Source: Bacillus niameyensis
GTDB lineage: Bacteria; Bacillota; Bacilli; Bacillales; Bacillaceae_C
NCBI RefSeq assembly: GCF_001375535.1
Contig: NZ_LN831197.1
Span: 2,846,188-2,910,187, forward strand
Length of the DNA: 64,000 bases
Direction: 5' to 3'
The notes under the pieces are model-generated. The model was not told the DNA's origin, did not search any database, and saw nothing but the letters and a program-made list of their open reading frames with translations. Each line of letters starts with the position of its first letter. Position 1 is the first letter of the stretch. Below are positions 52,741 through 63,936 of this stretch, piece by piece. The translations under genes and the position numbers were made by a program.

Positions 52741-52990
52741 AAAAACGCCTCTGAAAATAATCAGAGACGCTTATGGCGCGGTTCCACTCTGCTTGAATAC
52801 TACCAAATTAATAGCAGTATTCCGGCTTGTTCTTGATAACGACAAGATCACCGCCCAAACCTACTGAGGCTTTCCTTTCAGTTTGGGACTCAGAGGTGCA
52901 TGTTCAGAAAATGAGCGGTCAAAACCACTTTCAGCCAGTGATGGTTCTCTCTGAATGACATCATTTTCCTACTTTTCCTCTTCAACGCTT
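52741..52990 (-). promoter_or_regulatory. T-box riboswitch (tRNA-Cys) for cysE-cysS
   Basis: The minus strand contains the T-box AGAGTGGAACCGCGCC (about 52774-52790). It is followed by a strong terminator GCGTCTCTGATTATTTTCAGAGGCG with T-run (52741-52772). Upstream is a long Stem I region. A TGC at 52898-52900, in the context ACATGCACC, is the likely specifier codon for Cys, which fits the genes below. Uncharged tRNA-Cys would stabilise the antiterminator and let cysE-cysS-mrnC-rlmB-rae1 be read. Confidence 0.9.
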
Positions 52991-53003
52991 TTCATATATC
53001 TAT

Positions 53004-53032
53004 AATATAATACATTTCATCAAAAATGTTAA
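53004..53032 (-). promoter_or_regulatory. Probable promoter of the T-box transcript
   Basis: TTAACA (53027-53032 complement), 17-base spacer and TATATT (53004-53009 complement), just past the gltX stop and immediately upstream of the T-box leader. Confidence 0.55.
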
Positions 53033-53068
53033 TAAGTAAACTAACCTCTAACAGACTACCTCTTCAAA

Positions 53069-54529
53069 CTAGTTCTCAAGCAAACGCTCAAGTCTTCTTT
53101 TTATTTTGCCTTTTCCTAAAAGTTCTATAGCATTAGGAAGTTCTGGGCCGTGTGTCTGACCTGTAACAGCAACCCGAATCGGCATAAATAACTTTTTCCC
53201 TTTTTGTCCGGTTGCTTTTTGAACGGACTTAATCGCACTTTTAATACCTGCTGCTTCAAACGGATCAAGTGCATCCACTTCCTTATAAAAAGCAGCAAGG
53301 ACTTCAGGAACTTGTTCCTCATCTAGCACAGTTTGAGCCTCTTCATTATAATCAAGTTCATCTTTAAAAAATAGTTCTGCAAGCTCGACGATTTCAGCTC
53401 CATAGCTCATTTGTTCTTGATATAAAGCAATCAGATTTCGCACCCATTCTTCTTCTTCAGGGCTCATTGTTTCACTAACTAAACCTGCCTTTTTCAAATG
53501 AGGGACTGATAATTCAATTACCTTATCTAGGTCAAGCTCTTTCATGTATTGATTATTCATCCAAAGCAGTTTTTGCTTATCGAATAATGCAGGTGATTTT
53601 GACAATCGGTTCGCATCGAAAATTTTAATAAACTCATCTTTTGAAAAAAGTTCTTCCTCGCCCTGTGGGGACCAGCCTAAAAGCGTAATAAAATTAAACA
53701 ACGCTTCTGGTAAATACCCTAATTCATCATATTGCTCAATAAACTGAATGATTGTTTCATCACGCTTACTCAATTTCTTACGATTTTCATTAACAATTAA
53801 TGTCATATGTCCATAAATAGGCGGTTCCCAACCAAATGACTCAAAAATCATTAATTGTTTCGGTGTATTGGATATATGATCATCTCCGCGTAGAACATGA
53901 CTGATCTCCATTAAATGGTCATCAATCGCAACAGCAAAGTTATAGGTCGGAATTCCATCCTTTTTAACAATGACAAAATCACCAATACCATCTGATTCAA
54001 ATGACACTTCATCTTTAACCATATCTTGAAATGCATAGACTTTACCCGCTGGAACTTTAAATCGAATGCTCGGCTTTCTTCCTTCAAGCTCAAGTTTTTC
54101 TTGCTCATCTTTAGTTAAGTGGCTGCACTTTCCAGAATAACGTGGCATTTCACCACGGGCTTTCTGAGCTTCACGCTCTGCCTCTAGTTCTTCTTCAGTA
54201 CAGTAACACTTATAAGCTAATCCACGGTCTAATAAATCATCATAATACTCTTTATAAATAGACCCTCGCTCCGACTGACGATATGGGCCAAATCCACCAT
54301 CACGATCAACACTTTCATCCCAGTCAATGCCGAGCCAATTTAAATACTTGAGCTGGCTTTCTTCTCCGCCTTCAATATTTCGCTTTTGGTCAGTATCTTC
54401 GATTCGAATAATGAGCTTTCCGCCTAAATTACGCGCAAATAAATAATTAAATAGCGCAGTACGTGCGTTTCCAATATGTAAATGCCCCGTTGGGCTCGGT
54501 GCATAGCGAACTCTTACTTGTTCTGTCAT
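53069..54529 (-). CDS. gltX: Glutamyl-tRNA synthetase
   Basis: 486 residues from ATG 54529, [20 protein letters not shown], with GGAGG about 9 bases upstream; the frame extends 34 codons further into non-family sequence. HIGH motif is HLHIGN and the second motif is KKLSKRD near 255. In Bacillus it usually charges both tRNA-Glu and tRNA-Gln. It lies 37 bases after ispF. Confidence 0.97.
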   Translation of the reverse strand: MTEQVRVRYAPSPTGHLHIGNARTALFNYLFARNLGGKLIIRIEDTDQKRNIEGGEESQLKYLNWLGIDWDESVDRDGGFGPYRQSERGSIYKEYYDDLLDRGLAYKCYCTEEELEAEREAQKARGEMPRYSGKCSHLTKDEQEKLELEGRKPSIRFKVPAGKVYAFQDMVKDEVSFESDGIGDFVIVKKDGIPTYNFAVAIDDHLMEISHVLRGDDHISNTPKQLMIFESFGWEPPIYGHMTLIVNENRKKLSKRDETIIQFIEQYDELGYLPEALFNFITLLGWSPQGEEELFSKDEFIKIFDANRLSKSPALFDKQKLLWMNNQYMKELDLDKVIELSVPHLKKAGLVSETMSPEEEEWVRNLIALYQEQMSYGAEIVELAELFFKDELDYNEEAQTVLDEEQVPEVLAAFYKEVDALDPFEAAGIKSAIKSVQKATGQKGKKLFMPIRVAVTGQTHGPELPNAIELLGKGKIKRRLERLLEN

Positions 54530-54566
54530 ATTATTTTCCTCCATCTCTATTTCTATAAAGCCACTT

Positions 54567-55049
54567 CTAAGCTTCCCTCTTTTGAAGAAGTATAACTGCT
54601 TGAGATGCAATTCCCTCTTCTCTACCGACAAATCCCAGGCGTTCTGTAGTTGTCGCTTTCACATTTATTTGAGAGACATTAGCTTCCAGTAAATTAGCGA
54701 TTCTCTCTCTGATTTTTTCAATATGCGGTGCCATTTTTGGCTTTTGTGCCATAATTGTACAGTCGATATTCACAAGTTCATAGCCTTTTTCTTTTACGAT
54801 ATTCCACACTTGAATGAGTAGTTCTGCCGAATCTGCATTTTTAAATTGGGGGTCTGTATCAGGGAAATGATGTCCAATATCCCCCTCTCCAATTGCGCCA
54901 AGGCATGCATCCGCCACTGTATGAAGCAATACATCCGCATCCGAATGGCCGATAAGACCTTTATCATATGGAATTTCAATACCGCCGATAATCAGTGGGC
55001 GATTTTCAGCAAATTGATGAACATCAAAGCCTTGTCCTATTCTAAACAT
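54567..55049 (-). CDS. ispF: 2-C-methyl-D-erythritol 2,4-cyclodiphosphate synthase
   Basis: 160 residues from ATG 55049, [13 protein letters not shown]. Zinc ligands Asp and His in GFDVHQF, and [32 protein letters not shown], and late [17 protein letters not shown] are all present. It acts in the non-mevalonate isoprenoid route, directly after IspD in the pathway's gene pair. Confidence 0.96.
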   Translation of the reverse strand: MFRIGQGFDVHQFAENRPLIIGGIEIPYDKGLIGHSDADVLLHTVADACLGAIGEGDIGHHFPDTDPQFKNADSAELLIQVWNIVKEKGYELVNIDCTIMAQKPKMAPHIEKIRERIANLLEANVSQINVKATTTERLGFVGREEGIASQAVILLQKREA

Positions 55050-55085
55050 TTCTTCTTCTCCTCCCATGCCTATGGGTAACCAAAG

Positions 55086-55778
55086 TCAATTATAGCTATT
55101 CTCTTTCCGTTTTTCCAAGATTGCTTTTGCAAAATATAAATCTTCTGGTGTCGTCAGTTTAATGTTATCATAATCACTCGCTACTATTTTCACGGGATGA
55201 CCCATTCTTTCTACAAGAGCGGCCTCATCTGTACCCAAAAAGTCTTCACTTTTCGCCTGATCATGAGCGTCTTTTAAGACAGAATAGCGAAAAGCTTGTG
55301 GAGTCTGTATCTGCCACAAGCTAGATCGATCAATCGTCTCGGCTACTTCCATAGCATTTACTCTTTTTATCGTATCTTTCACCGGAACTGCTGCTATAGC
55401 TGCTCCATAATCAGAAGCAAAGCGAACTAATTGTTTGATTGTCTCAGCTTGGATAAAAGGTCGGGCACCATCATGAACAAGAATAATACCCTTATTATCC
55501 GCTGCTTTCAACCCATTATAAACGCTATATTGCCGCTCGCTACCCCCATCAACTATTCGGATTTTCGAGTAGTGATCTTTTTTAAAAATTTCTTCAAAAA
55601 GGATTTTATCATTAGGTTGAATAACTAATATAATTCTATTACAGCACGCATCTTTTAAAAAGATATTTAATGTATGATCGATAATAGGCCGATTATCTAA
55701 AGGTAAAAATAATTTATTATACCCTGCACCCATTCTTTTGCCTGATCCCGCAGCAGGAATAATCACCTGATAATTCAT
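55086..55778 (-). CDS. ispD: 2-C-methyl-D-erythritol 4-phosphate cytidylyltransferase
   Basis: 230 residues. The nucleotide-binding start is VIIPAAGSGKRMGAGYNKLF. VHDGARPF, and the late TDEAALVERMGHPVKIV with KLTTPEDL, are typical. It makes CDP-methylerythritol. It is 36 bases upstream of ispF. Confidence 0.96.
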   Translation of the reverse strand: MNYQVIIPAAGSGKRMGAGYNKLFLPLDNRPIIDHTLNIFLKDACCNRIILVIQPNDKILFEEIFKKDHYSKIRIVDGGSERQYSVYNGLKAADNKGIILVHDGARPFIQAETIKQLVRFASDYGAAIAAVPVKDTIKRVNAMEVAETIDRSSLWQIQTPQAFRYSVLKDAHDQAKSEDFLGTDEAALVERMGHPVKIVASDYDNIKLTTPEDLYFAKAILEKRKENSYN

Positions 55779-55797
55779 TAATGTGTATTCCCCTATC

Positions 55798-56907
55798 TTA
55801 CAAGGCTGTCTCCATCAATTTGGGCTTGGCAAAAATCATCCTTCCAGCAGAAGTTTGAAGTACACTGGTCACAACAACATCAATACGTTTTCCAATGAAA
55901 TTTCTGCCTTCTTCAACGACAATCATTGTTCCATCATCCAAATAAGCAACACCTTGATTGTATTCTTTTCCGTCTTTAATAACCTGAATATTTAACTCTT
56001 CGCCAGGAAGTACAACCGGCTTAACCGCATTAGCTAAATCATTAATGTTTAAAACACTAACATTTTGAAACTCACACACTTTATTTAAATTATAATCGTT
56101 CGTCACGACAGTACCATTTGTTAACTTTGCTAATTTTACAAGCTTACTATCAACTTCTTGGACATCTTCAAAGTCTCCCTCGTACATTTCCACCGGAATA
56201 TTTACTTCTTTTTGGATCCGATTCAAAATATCAAGACCTCTTCTACCTCTATTCCTCTTCAATGCATCGGATGAATCAGCGATATGCTGTAATTCTTCAA
56301 GCACGAATTGAGGGATTACAATCGTACCATCTAAAAAACCAGTTTGACAAATATCAGCGATTCTGCCATCAATAATGACACTTGTGTCCAATATCTTCAT
56401 ATTTTTGAAGGAGAAACCTTTTTTACCTTCCTCTTCTTCACCAACCCGTTTTTTCCCTGCGCGATTCATAGAAAATAAATTCATTAACTCATCACGCTTT
56501 TTAAAGCCCACCTGGAAACCGAGATAACCGAGAAGCAAGGTTAATAATATGGGAACAAACGCATCAAGTACAGGAAAGAGCATCCTATTAATAGCAAGAC
56601 CTGTTAAAAAGGCAACGAGTAAACCAAAGATTAAACCTAGACTGCCAAATAGAATATCCGTGATCGGTGCTTTCACGAGCAGATCCTCAACATGTTTAAT
56701 TCCATTTACAATCAAATCGACAGCCCAAAAAGTAATAAGATAAAAAATAATTGCACCACTAATCGCAGTAATATAAGGATTATTAATTAAAATTACCTCT
56801 TCAAGACTAACTAATTCCAGTAAAGCCGGGATAAGAAAAACTCCTAAAGTGCCACCAAGAAGTAAAAAACACGCTTGCACAATTTTCCTTAACATCCACT
56901 CCTTCAC
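55798..56907 (-). CDS. yacL: PIN/TRAM domain membrane protein YacL
   Basis: 369 residues. Four membrane helices in the first 150 residues precede a PIN-type nuclease domain ([20 protein letters not shown], then [12 protein letters not shown] and [10 protein letters not shown], acidic active-site residues intact) and a C-terminal TRAM RNA-binding domain ([20 protein letters not shown]). The family is conserved in Gram-positives next to radA/ispD. The RNA target is unknown. Confidence 0.92.
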   Translation of the reverse strand: MKEWMLRKIVQACFLLLGGTLGVFLIPALLELVSLEEVILINNPYITAISGAIIFYLITFWAVDLIVNGIKHVEDLLVKAPITDILFGSLGLIFGLLVAFLTGLAINRMLFPVLDAFVPILLTLLLGYLGFQVGFKKRDELMNLFSMNRAGKKRVGEEEEGKKGFSFKNMKILDTSVIIDGRIADICQTGFLDGTIVIPQFVLEELQHIADSSDALKRNRGRRGLDILNRIQKEVNIPVEMYEGDFEDVQEVDSKLVKLAKLTNGTVVTNDYNLNKVCEFQNVSVLNINDLANAVKPVVLPGEELNIQVIKDGKEYNQGVAYLDDGTMIVVEEGRNFIGKRIDVVVTSVLQTSAGRMIFAKPKLMETAL

Positions 56908-56993
56908 CTCCTGTTATCATTATAAACAATAAAATAGTATTAAAACCGAAAGTCCCTCTTTTTTAACCCTTTATTAATCATTTGGTAATATTT

Positions 56994-58370
56994 TCAGGAA
57001 TCAAACGCGTGTTTTAAGGCCTCCCCAACTGTCCCTACTCCAATCACTTCGATTCCTTTAGGAGCTCTCCAACCTCCAAGATTATTCGCTGGCACGATAA
57101 TACGCAAAAAACCCAATTTTGCAGCTTCCTGTACACGTTGCTCGATTCTTGATACACGGCGAACTTCTCCAGTCAATCCTACTTCACCAATAATACAATC
57201 TGTTGGCCTCGTTTGTTTATCACGAAAGCTTGAGGCAATACTAACGGCAACTGCTAGGTCTATCGCTGGTTCATCAAGTTTTACGCCTCCTGCAACTTTT
57301 AAATAGGCATCTTGATTTTGCAATAATAATCCTACCCGCTTTTCCAAAACAGCCATCAATAAAGAGACTCTATTGTGGTCGATCCCCGTTGCCATTCTTC
57401 TCGGATTACCAAAACTAGTAGGGGAAATTAATGCTTGAATTTCTACTAGGACTGGTCTTGTTCCTTCCATAGAAGCTACAACTGTTGAACCTGATGCCCC
57501 CTTTGATCTTTCCTCTAGAAAGATTTCAGAAGGATTCGCTACTTCTTCAAGGCCAGATTCCTTCATCTCAAAAATACCCATTTCATTGGTAGAACCGAAC
57601 CGGTTTTTTACCGCTCGCAAAATTCTATATGTGTGATGTCGCTCACCTTCAAAATATAGAACAGTATCAACCATATGTTCAAGTAAACGAGGACCCGCAA
57701 TAGCACCTTCCTTTGTGACATGCCCCACAATGAAAATCGCAATTCCCTTTGTTTTTGCGATCCGCATTAATTCTGCCGTACATTCACGAACCTGTGAAAC
57801 ACTACCAGGCGCAGAGGTGACTTCAGGATGATAGACGGTTTGAATGGAGTCAATCACTACAATTTGCGGAGATATTTCTTCAATTGTATGATGGATAGAT
57901 TCCAAGTTTGTTTCAGCATATATATATAATTCAGGTGAAGAAATAAGCAGGCGATCCGCTCGGAGTTTCGTTTGTCTTATAGACTCTTCCCCGGAAATGT
58001 AAAGAACCTTATGTTTTAACACAGAAAGTTGATTGGATACCTGAAGTAAAAGCGTTGATTTTCCAATTCCCGGATCTCCTCCTATGAGTATAAGAGATCC
58101 TGCTACAACTCCCCCTCCAAGAACACGATTAAGTTCTTTCATTTGCGTCGGTATACGCGGTTCATGTTGCGTTTCAATAGATGTAATTGGAGTCGCTTTC
58201 GAGGCAACAGTAGAATCTGAATGTTGAAAAGATCGTTTTGGCTGTTTTCCAACAATATCAACTTCTTCAACCATCTGATTCCATTCCCCACAACCCGGGC
58301 AACGTCCCATCCACTTAGCAGATTCGTACCCACATGTTTGACAAATATACTTTGTCTTTTTCTTAGTCAT
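56994..58370 (-). CDS. radA: DNA repair/branch migration protein RadA
   Basis: 458 residues. The N-terminal zinc finger has [19 protein letters not shown]. The RecA-like core has Walker [13 protein letters not shown] and the family motif [10 protein letters not shown] Lon-like C-domain ends the protein. It acts in recombination and transformation. It lies after clpC, across a 280-base gap with a terminator and a repeat. Confidence 0.96.
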   Translation of the reverse strand: MTKKKTKYICQTCGYESAKWMGRCPGCGEWNQMVEEVDIVGKQPKRSFQHSDSTVASKATPITSIETQHEPRIPTQMKELNRVLGGGVVAGSLILIGGDPGIGKSTLLLQVSNQLSVLKHKVLYISGEESIRQTKLRADRLLISSPELYIYAETNLESIHHTIEEISPQIVVIDSIQTVYHPEVTSAPGSVSQVRECTAELMRIAKTKGIAIFIVGHVTKEGAIAGPRLLEHMVDTVLYFEGERHHTYRILRAVKNRFGSTNEMGIFEMKESGLEEVANPSEIFLEERSKGASGSTVVASMEGTRPVLVEIQALISPTSFGNPRRMATGIDHNRVSLLMAVLEKRVGLLLQNQDAYLKVAGGVKLDEPAIDLAVAVSIASSFRDKQTRPTDCIIGEVGLTGEVRRVSRIEQRVQEAAKLGFLRIIVPANNLGGWRAPKGIEVIGVGTVGEALKHAFDS

Positions 58371-58409
58371 TTCTTAACTCCTTCTTCTGATAATCCTCCA
58401 TATGATAAG

Positions 58410-58548
58410 AAAAGCACCAGCGCCCGCTTTGAGATGTACAAACTTTCTAAGCTTCTAATAAAGAAATACGCGGCGTGGGACGAGCCGATGTTAACTTACC
58501 ATAGGAAGAAGCTGAAAGGTTACTAGTCGCTGGGCGCTGGAACTAGAC
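58410..58548. repeat. Dispersed intergenic repeat, second full copy
   Basis: It begins aaaagcaccagcgcccg and ends gggcgctggaactagac, with gatgtacaaactttc, aagcttctaataaag and gttaacttaccataggaag inside. Length and order match the copy at 52536-52676. It lies between the clpC terminator and radA. Confidence 0.8.
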
Positions 58549-58584
58549 CGTACTCTAGTTAAATTTTATACTCCATTTTTCTAT

Positions 58585-58621
58585 AAACAAACGGGGTATT
58601 TTCATGATACCCCGTTTGTTT
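58585..58621 (-). terminator. Terminator after clpC
   Basis: Perfect 15-bp stem aaacaaacggggtat / ataccccgtttgttt around a 7-base loop, about 33 bases past the clpC stop. It separates the ctsR operon from radA, which then needs readthrough or its own promoter. Confidence 0.85.
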
Positions 58622-58653
58622 AGTTAAGAAACTATAAGCTTTCATCTTTGCTA

Positions 58654-61089
58654 TTATGATACAGACTTTTCCGTTGTTTTTACAGTAAATTCTCCATTTT
58701 CCACATCGATCACAATGTGCATGCCTGGAGAAATATTACCTTTAAGCAGTTCTTCAGAAAGTCGATCTTCTATGAGCTTTTGAATCGCTCTTCTTAGAGG
58801 TCTTGCACCATATTCTGGATCATAGCCTTCCTCTGTAATTTTATCTTTTGCTGCATCAGTTAGTTCGAGGTCCATTTCTTGATCTCGCAATCGTTTCACT
58901 AATTGATCGACCATTAATGTTACAATTTCTTTCAAGTGTGGTTTTTCCAATGCATGGAAGACAATCATTTCATCAATTCGGTTTAAAAATTCAGGGCGGA
59001 AGGCTTTTTTCAATTCCTCTAAAACTTTACCCTTCATATCTTTGTAATCCTGTTCCCCATCCTGAATACTAAAACCAACATACTTATTCCGTTTTAATGC
59101 TTCTGCACCAACATTAGATGTAAGAATTAAGACTGTGTTTCTAAAATCAACTGTTCGCCCCTTTGAATCTGTTAAACGCCCATCTTCCAGTACTTGCAGC
59201 AAGATGTTAAAGACATCTGGGTGTGCCTTTTCCATTTCATCCAAGAGGATAACTGAATAGGGCTTTCTTCTAACTTTCTCAGTAAGTTGGCCACCTTCTT
59301 CAAATCCAACATACCCTGGAGGAGAACCGACTAATCTAGATGTTGAATGCTTTTCCATGTATTCGGACATATCAATTCGGATCATCGCGTCTTCATCACC
59401 AAACATGGCCTCTGCAAGGGCTCTAGCCAACTCAGATTTTCCTATTCCAGTTGGTCCTAGGAAAATAAAAGATCCGATTGGACGTTTTGGATCTTTAAGA
59501 CCAGCCCGCGCTCGACGAACAGCTTTAGCTATTGCTTTTACAGCTTCTTCCTGCCCAATTACTCTGGAGTGCAATATTTCTTCTAATTTTAGTAGTTTTT
59601 CGGTTTCAGTAGCTGCAATTTTAGCTACTGGGATTCCAGTCCAGTTAGCTACGACAGTTGCAATATCATCTACAGTAACCTCTGTATTTTCTTGACCTTG
59701 TCTTTCCTTCCAAGTCTTCTTCGTATCCTCTAATTGTTCGCGAAGACGTTGCTCAGAATCCCTTAGTGATGCTGCCTTTTCAAACTCCTGACTTTGAACA
59801 GCTGCATCCTTTTCCTTCCGTATGGATTCTAGCTTCACTTCCATCTCCTTTAAATTAGGTGGAGTTGTGTAGGAACGCAGGCGAACTTTAGAACCAGCTT
59901 CATCAATTAGGTCAATCGCTTTATCAGGTAAGAAACGGTCAGAAATATAACGATCAGATAAATTAACAGCAGCTTCTATTGCCTCATCAGTTATTGATAC
60001 ACGATGGTGAGCCTCATATCGGTCTCGAAGTCCTTTTAGTATTTGGATAGACTCTTCAATCGTCGGTTCGTCCACTTGGATTGGTTGAAAGCGACGCTCA
60101 AGAGCTGCATCTTTTTCAATATACTTGCGATACTCATCTAGAGTTGTTGCCCCAATACACTGTAATTCACCTCGTGCAAGTGATGGTTTCAAAATATTGG
60201 ATGCATCAATGGCTCCCTCCGCCCCACCTGCTCCAATTAAAGTGTGAAGCTCATCAATAAATAAAATAATATTTCCAGCTTGGCGAATTTCATCCATTAC
60301 TTTTTTCAAACGATCTTCAAATTCACCCCGATATTTTGTACCTGCAACCACTGTTCCCATATCAAGGGTCATAACACGTTTGTCACGCAATATTTCTGGA
60401 ACCTCATTTTGTATAATTTGCTGAGCCAACCCTTCAGCAATTGCCGTTTTTCCAACTCCCGGCTCTCCTATAAGGACTGGATTATTTTTTGTACGTCTAC
60501 TTAGTACTTCAATGACTCTTTGGATTTCCTTACTCCGTCCAATAACTGGATCAAGGCTTCCTTCCCTTGCAATGGCCGTCAAATCTCTTGCTAGTCCATC
60601 CAATGTTGGTGTATTAGCACTTGATGCAGTTCCTGAACCATGGCTACTGGCCTCACTGTTCCCTAACAGTTGAAGTACCTGTTGACGTGCCTTATTCAGA
60701 CTTACTCCTAAATTAGTAAGTACTCTTGCTGCCACACCTTCTCCTTCACGGATTAAACCTAGCAAGATATGTTCTGTCCCTACATAAGAGTGTCCAAGCT
60801 TTCGTGCCTCATCCATAGAAAGCTCAATTACCTTTTTTGCACGTGGTGTGTAGTGGAGATTTTGAGTTTGATCATTGCCACGACCGATTAAATTTTCTAC
60901 TTCCTTTTGGATTTTTTCAGAACCTAACCCAAGTCCAAATAAGGCTTTCGCAGCTATACCCTCTCCCTCTTTAACCAAGCCGAGCAGAATATGCTCTGTA
61001 CCTATATTGCTATGTCCAAGACGGATTGCTTCTTCCTGTGATAATGCTAAAACCTTCTGTGCTCTCTCCGTAAATCGACCAAACATCAT
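58654..61089 (-). CDS. clpC: ATP-dependent Clp protease ATP-binding subunit ClpC
   Basis: 811 residues. Two N-terminal Clp repeats (residues 5-65 and 80-145) are each marked by [18 protein letters not shown] sequence. The first AAA+ module has [14 protein letters not shown]; a UVR/linker segment lies near 415-470; the second AAA+ module has [14 protein letters not shown]. It unfolds proteins for ClpP, and McsB marks its substrates by arginine phosphorylation. It is the last gene of the CtsR operon. Confidence 0.97.
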   Translation of the reverse strand: MMFGRFTERAQKVLALSQEEAIRLGHSNIGTEHILLGLVKEGEGIAAKALFGLGLGSEKIQKEVENLIGRGNDQTQNLHYTPRAKKVIELSMDEARKLGHSYVGTEHILLGLIREGEGVAARVLTNLGVSLNKARQQVLQLLGNSEASSHGSGTASSANTPTLDGLARDLTAIAREGSLDPVIGRSKEIQRVIEVLSRRTKNNPVLIGEPGVGKTAIAEGLAQQIIQNEVPEILRDKRVMTLDMGTVVAGTKYRGEFEDRLKKVMDEIRQAGNIILFIDELHTLIGAGGAEGAIDASNILKPSLARGELQCIGATTLDEYRKYIEKDAALERRFQPIQVDEPTIEESIQILKGLRDRYEAHHRVSITDEAIEAAVNLSDRYISDRFLPDKAIDLIDEAGSKVRLRSYTTPPNLKEMEVKLESIRKEKDAAVQSQEFEKAASLRDSEQRLREQLEDTKKTWKERQGQENTEVTVDDIATVVANWTGIPVAKIAATETEKLLKLEEILHSRVIGQEEAVKAIAKAVRRARAGLKDPKRPIGSFIFLGPTGIGKSELARALAEAMFGDEDAMIRIDMSEYMEKHSTSRLVGSPPGYVGFEEGGQLTEKVRRKPYSVILLDEMEKAHPDVFNILLQVLEDGRLTDSKGRTVDFRNTVLILTSNVGAEALKRNKYVGFSIQDGEQDYKDMKGKVLEELKKAFRPEFLNRIDEMIVFHALEKPHLKEIVTLMVDQLVKRLRDQEMDLELTDAAKDKITEEGYDPEYGARPLRRAIQKLIEDRLSEELLKGNISPGMHIVIDVENGEFTVKTTEKSVS

Positions 61090-61101
61090 ATCATATTCCT
61101 C

Positions 61102-62175
61102 CTAACGATCTTTCTCTTCTAATTTCAATCGTTCCCGAATAAATGTTGCTCTTTTTATATCACGTTCTGCTGGGCGTAGAGGCCCACCAGCATATTGCTG
61201 TAAAAAGCCAGGCTGAGTCAAAATCATAAGTTCATTCAATATATTTTTAGAAAGTTGTTTAATATATCCTAAATCTATACCCAATCTTACATCTGATAAA
61301 CGTTCCGCAGCCTCTTTTGTTTCAATTACTCGACTATTTGCTAAAATCCCATATGAACGGAATACCCTATCCTCTAATTGTATGTTAGACGTTTTAACTA
61401 ATGATTGCCTTGCCGACCTTTCCTGAGCAATAATCTGTTTTACTACACTAATCAAGTCACCTACAATATCTTCTTCAGATTTACCTAGAGTAATCTGATT
61501 AGAAATTTGGAATATATTCCCGAGCGCCTCACTACCTTCACCATATATACCTCTTACTACAAGCCCTAATTGATTAATAGCAGGAATAATACGATTCATT
61601 TGTCGAGTAAGAATTAACCCAGGTAAGTGGACCATTACAGATGCTCTTAGTCCCGTACCAACGTTTGTTGGACAACTTGTTAAATACCCAAAGTCCTCAT
61701 CGAAGGCGTAGTCAAGCTTTGCCTCTAGTACATCATCAATTTCATTAGCTCGCTTCAAAGCTTCATTAATTTGTAGGCCGGGAAATAAACATTGAATACG
61801 AATATGATCTTCCTCATTTATCATAATACTAATATCTTCACTATCTGATAATACGACTGCACCATGGGATGAGTTTTCCGCCAATTGTGGACTGATTAAA
61901 TGCTTCTCAACAAGAACCCTTTTTTGTAAAGACTTTAAATTATCAATTTCTAAAAAATCCATCTCACCATAATTCTGCAGAGATTTTGATTCTATAATTT
62001 TATTGATACTAGTGATAATTTCTCTTGCTTCTTCATTACTAAAAATAGTTGGGAATTTATAATTCCGCAAATTCCGTGCATATCGAATACGAGAACTTAA
62101 AATAATGTCAGAGTCTGGACCTTCAGCATTCATCCACGAACTAACAGCTTTATTAAGAAACTTTTCGAGACTCAC
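61102..62175 (-). CDS. mcsB: Protein arginine kinase McsB
   Basis: 357 residues. A guanido-kinase-type catalytic domain: [20 protein letters not shown] at the N-end, catalytic loop region [20 protein letters not shown] near 165, and the [20 protein letters not shown] block. It phosphorylates arginines, inactivates CtsR and tags proteins for ClpCP. It overlaps mcsA by 4 bases; McsA is its activator. Confidence 0.95.
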   Translation of the reverse strand: MSLEKFLNKAVSSWMNAEGPDSDIILSSRIRYARNLRNYKFPTIFSNEEAREIITSINKIIESKSLQNYGEMDFLEIDNLKSLQKRVLVEKHLISPQLAENSSHGAVVLSDSEDISIMINEEDHIRIQCLFPGLQINEALKRANEIDDVLEAKLDYAFDEDFGYLTSCPTNVGTGLRASVMVHLPGLILTRQMNRIIPAINQLGLVVRGIYGEGSEALGNIFQISNQITLGKSEEDIVGDLISVVKQIIAQERSARQSLVKTSNIQLEDRVFRSYGILANSRVIETKEAAERLSDVRLGIDLGYIKQLSKNILNELMILTQPGFLQQYAGGPLRPAERDIKRATFIRERLKLEEKDR

Positions 62176-62726
62176 TGTCCATTCCCCTCCCCATCTAACA
62201 AATTATTTTCCAAGGAGCGAATTTGGTCTCGCACTTCAGCTGCCTTTTCAAACTCCTCATCGGCAATTAAAGATTGCAGTTCTGCTTTTAACGTTTGAAT
62301 CTTCTTCCTTACATGAATGGAACCTCCAATTCTTTTCGGAACTTTCCCGCCATGCTTTACATTTCCACTGTGTAGCCTTTTTAAAATTGGAGTAATCTTG
62401 TTATGGAAAGTTTTATAACAATTTGTACAACCGAAGCGTCCAATATTTACAAATTGTTGATATGTCATCTTACAAACATCACATTGAACGGGGGCTTGTG
62501 GTTGAGAAGACTGCGATGATTTACTTTGCTGAAAAGCTGTTGAATCCCAATTAAGCAGACCTGCTAGTAGATCATTGAAGGAGAAACCAGTGCTACCTTC
62601 CGACATAAATAATTCCCCTTTTTCATGAGCGCACTTTTCACATAGCTGTATCGTCGTCTTTTCCCCATTGACTACCTGTGTAAAATGAACAGCCGCTGGT
62701 CTTTCATTGCACTTTTGACAGATCAT
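62172..62726 (-). CDS. mcsA: McsA, activator of protein arginine kinase McsB
   Basis: 184 residues. Two zinc-binding pairs are seen: [14 protein letters not shown] with [10 protein letters not shown], and [11 protein letters not shown] with [11 protein letters not shown]-terminal UVR motif ([20 protein letters not shown]) follows. It binds and activates McsB. It lies 19 bases after ctsR. Confidence 0.94.
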   Translation of the reverse strand: MICQKCNERPAAVHFTQVVNGEKTTIQLCEKCAHEKGELFMSEGSTGFSFNDLLAGLLNWDSTAFQQSKSSQSSQPQAPVQCDVCKMTYQQFVNIGRFGCTNCYKTFHNKITPILKRLHSGNVKHGGKVPKRIGGSIHVRKKIQTLKAELQSLIADEEFEKAAEVRDQIRSLENNLLDGEGNGQ

Positions 62727-62745
62727 CCGATTTCACCTTACCTTT

Positions 62746-63210
62746 TTATTCGTATTTAATAGCGTAAAGCATAGCTTTCAATATTCGTGCACGCAACTCA
62801 TCTCTTTGTGGTAATTCTATATATATAACGGACCGATCCATCACGCTTAACATTAACCTAGCTTCCCTATTTGAGATAACTTCTTCCTCAACTAAGCGCA
62901 ATATAATATCCTGAGCACTAGCTTGAGATATTTTATTTCCGGTTAAAGCGGACAATTGGTCAATTAAATGGACCTTATCATGTGATCTAACCTTGGTGAT
63001 TCGGATATAGCCCCCGCCCCCTCGCTTACTTTCTACTAAATAACCTCTTTCGATTGTAAAACGAGTATTAATGACATAGTTAATTTGAGAGGGGACACAT
63101 TGAAATTTATCGGCCACTTCACTTCTTTTAATCTCCACAATTTCAGTATCACTTAATTCAAGTACCCTTTTTAAATAATTTTCTATGATGTCCGATATAT
63201 TTCTCAACAC
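62746..63210 (-). CDS. ctsR: Transcriptional repressor CtsR
   Basis: 154 residues. A winged helix-turn-helix with the glycine-rich wing ESKRGGGGYIRI (about 62-73), which is the heat-sensing part of CtsR. It represses clp genes by binding the direct heptad repeat. Its own promoter carries this operator (63246-63262), so the operon is autoregulated. Confidence 0.96.
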   Translation of the reverse strand: MLRNISDIIENYLKRVLELSDTEIVEIKRSEVADKFQCVPSQINYVINTRFTIERGYLVESKRGGGGYIRITKVRSHDKVHLIDQLSALTGNKISQASAQDIILRLVEEEVISNREARLMLSVMDRSVIYIELPQRDELRARILKAMLYAIKYE

Positions 63211-63245
63211 TCCAACCTCCTCTCATAAAATTTTCAACAACTGAC

Positions 63246-63262
63246 TTTGACTATATTTGACT
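63246..63262 (-). promoter_or_regulatory. CtsR operator
   Basis: The minus strand has AGTCAAA, TAT, AGTCAAA, the tandem heptad of the CtsR consensus with 3-base spacing. A partial third copy GTCAG follows. It lies just downstream of the -10 box and about 36 bases before ctsR. Confidence 0.9.
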
Positions 63263-63264
63263 TA

Positions 63265-63294
63265 ATTATACACAAAAGGGTAAATAAAAATCAA
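63265..63294 (-). promoter_or_regulatory. Sigma-A promoter of the ctsR operon
   Basis: Perfect TATAAT (63265-63270 complement), 18-base spacer and TTGATT (63289-63294 complement). The CtsR operator covers the start site. Confidence 0.8.
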
Positions 63295-63425
63295 TTATCT
63301 ACTTAATGACCATAGGAATATTTTATCCATGAACAACAAAATTGAAACCATAGAAGTTAACTTTCAAAATAACAAATTAGATATGCAGGGGGATTCAGTC
63401 TGAAACTATTATGTTTAATGCATTA

Positions 63426-63453
63426 AAAAAGACATCCAATTTTGAATGTCTTT
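63426..63453 (-). terminator. Terminator after the decayed 5S gene
   Basis: The minus strand reads AAAGACATTC, AAAATT, GGATGTCTTTTTTAATG, with one mismatch in the stem. It resembles the rRNA operon terminator at 63657-63684 (aagacatcc core), so it seems to be copied along with the 5S remnant. Confidence 0.75.
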
Positions 63454-63459
63454 GATTTT

Positions 63460-63573
63460 CCTTACAACGTCTTGTTCTCTCAAGGAGGAAGTCCCTTCCT
63501 GCCATCGACACTGAAAAACTTAACTGCGTGTTGTGGATCAGGATGACCCGTTTCACTTCCTCAATCTCATAGG
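63460..63573 (-). pseudogene. Decayed 5S rRNA gene copy
   Basis: The plus strand text cttacaacgtcttgttctct, then catcgacactgaaaaactta and actgcgtgttg, lines up along the whole length with the intact 5S at 63689-63804 (ctggcaacgtcctgctctca, catcggcgctgaagagctta, actgccgtgttc). Many substitutions in both stem and loop positions and a lost base show that it is not functional. Confidence 0.8.
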
Positions 63574-63656
63574 CATAGTCCGGATCTCTCTCTGATCCTC
63601 GCTTGTTTAAAAAGAGAACCTCTTCATTATGTACAAAACCTTCGGTTTAAATAAAC

Positions 63657-63684
63657 AAAAAAGACACCCACATGTGGATGTCTT
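63657..63684 (-). terminator. rRNA operon terminator
   Basis: The minus strand reads AAGACATCCACATGTGGGTGTCTTTTTTGTTTA: an almost perfect palindromic stem with a T-run. It begins about 5 bases after the 5S rRNA. Confidence 0.85.
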
Positions 63685-63688
63685 GATT

Positions 63689-63804
63689 GCCTGGCAACGT
63701 CCTGCTCTCACAAGGGGAAGCCCCTTACTACCATCGGCGCTGAAGAGCTTAACTGCCGTGTTCGAGATGGGAACGGGTGTGACCTCTTCGCTATCGTCAC
63801 CAGA
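63689..63804 (-). rRNA. 5S ribosomal RNA
   Basis: About 116 bases. The minus strand reads TCTGGTGACGATAGCGAAGA at the 5' end and GGACGTTGCCAGG at the 3' end, which pair as helix I. The conserved CCCGTTCCCATCTCGAACAC is intact. Ends are set by comparison with the B. subtilis 5S from memory and may be off by a few bases. Confidence 0.95.
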
Positions 63805-63936
63805 CTACTTGCACAGGATGTGCTGACTTCTGCGTTGCTCACAGGACGTGAGCGATCTTAGCAGAAGATCCTTTTAATGAGGTTCATTCCCTCAAAACCA
63901 GATAAAAGAGAAGTAGTAATCGAAAAACATTTGTTT

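Noticed and set aside
53069..54631. Longer gltX start at 54631
   Set aside because: The extra 34 residues do not fit the family and the good GGAGG site serves ATG 54529.
63805..63936. Possible tRNA gene between 23S and 5S rRNA
   Set aside because: No cloverleaf or CCA end could be drawn; the segment fits an ordinary processing spacer.
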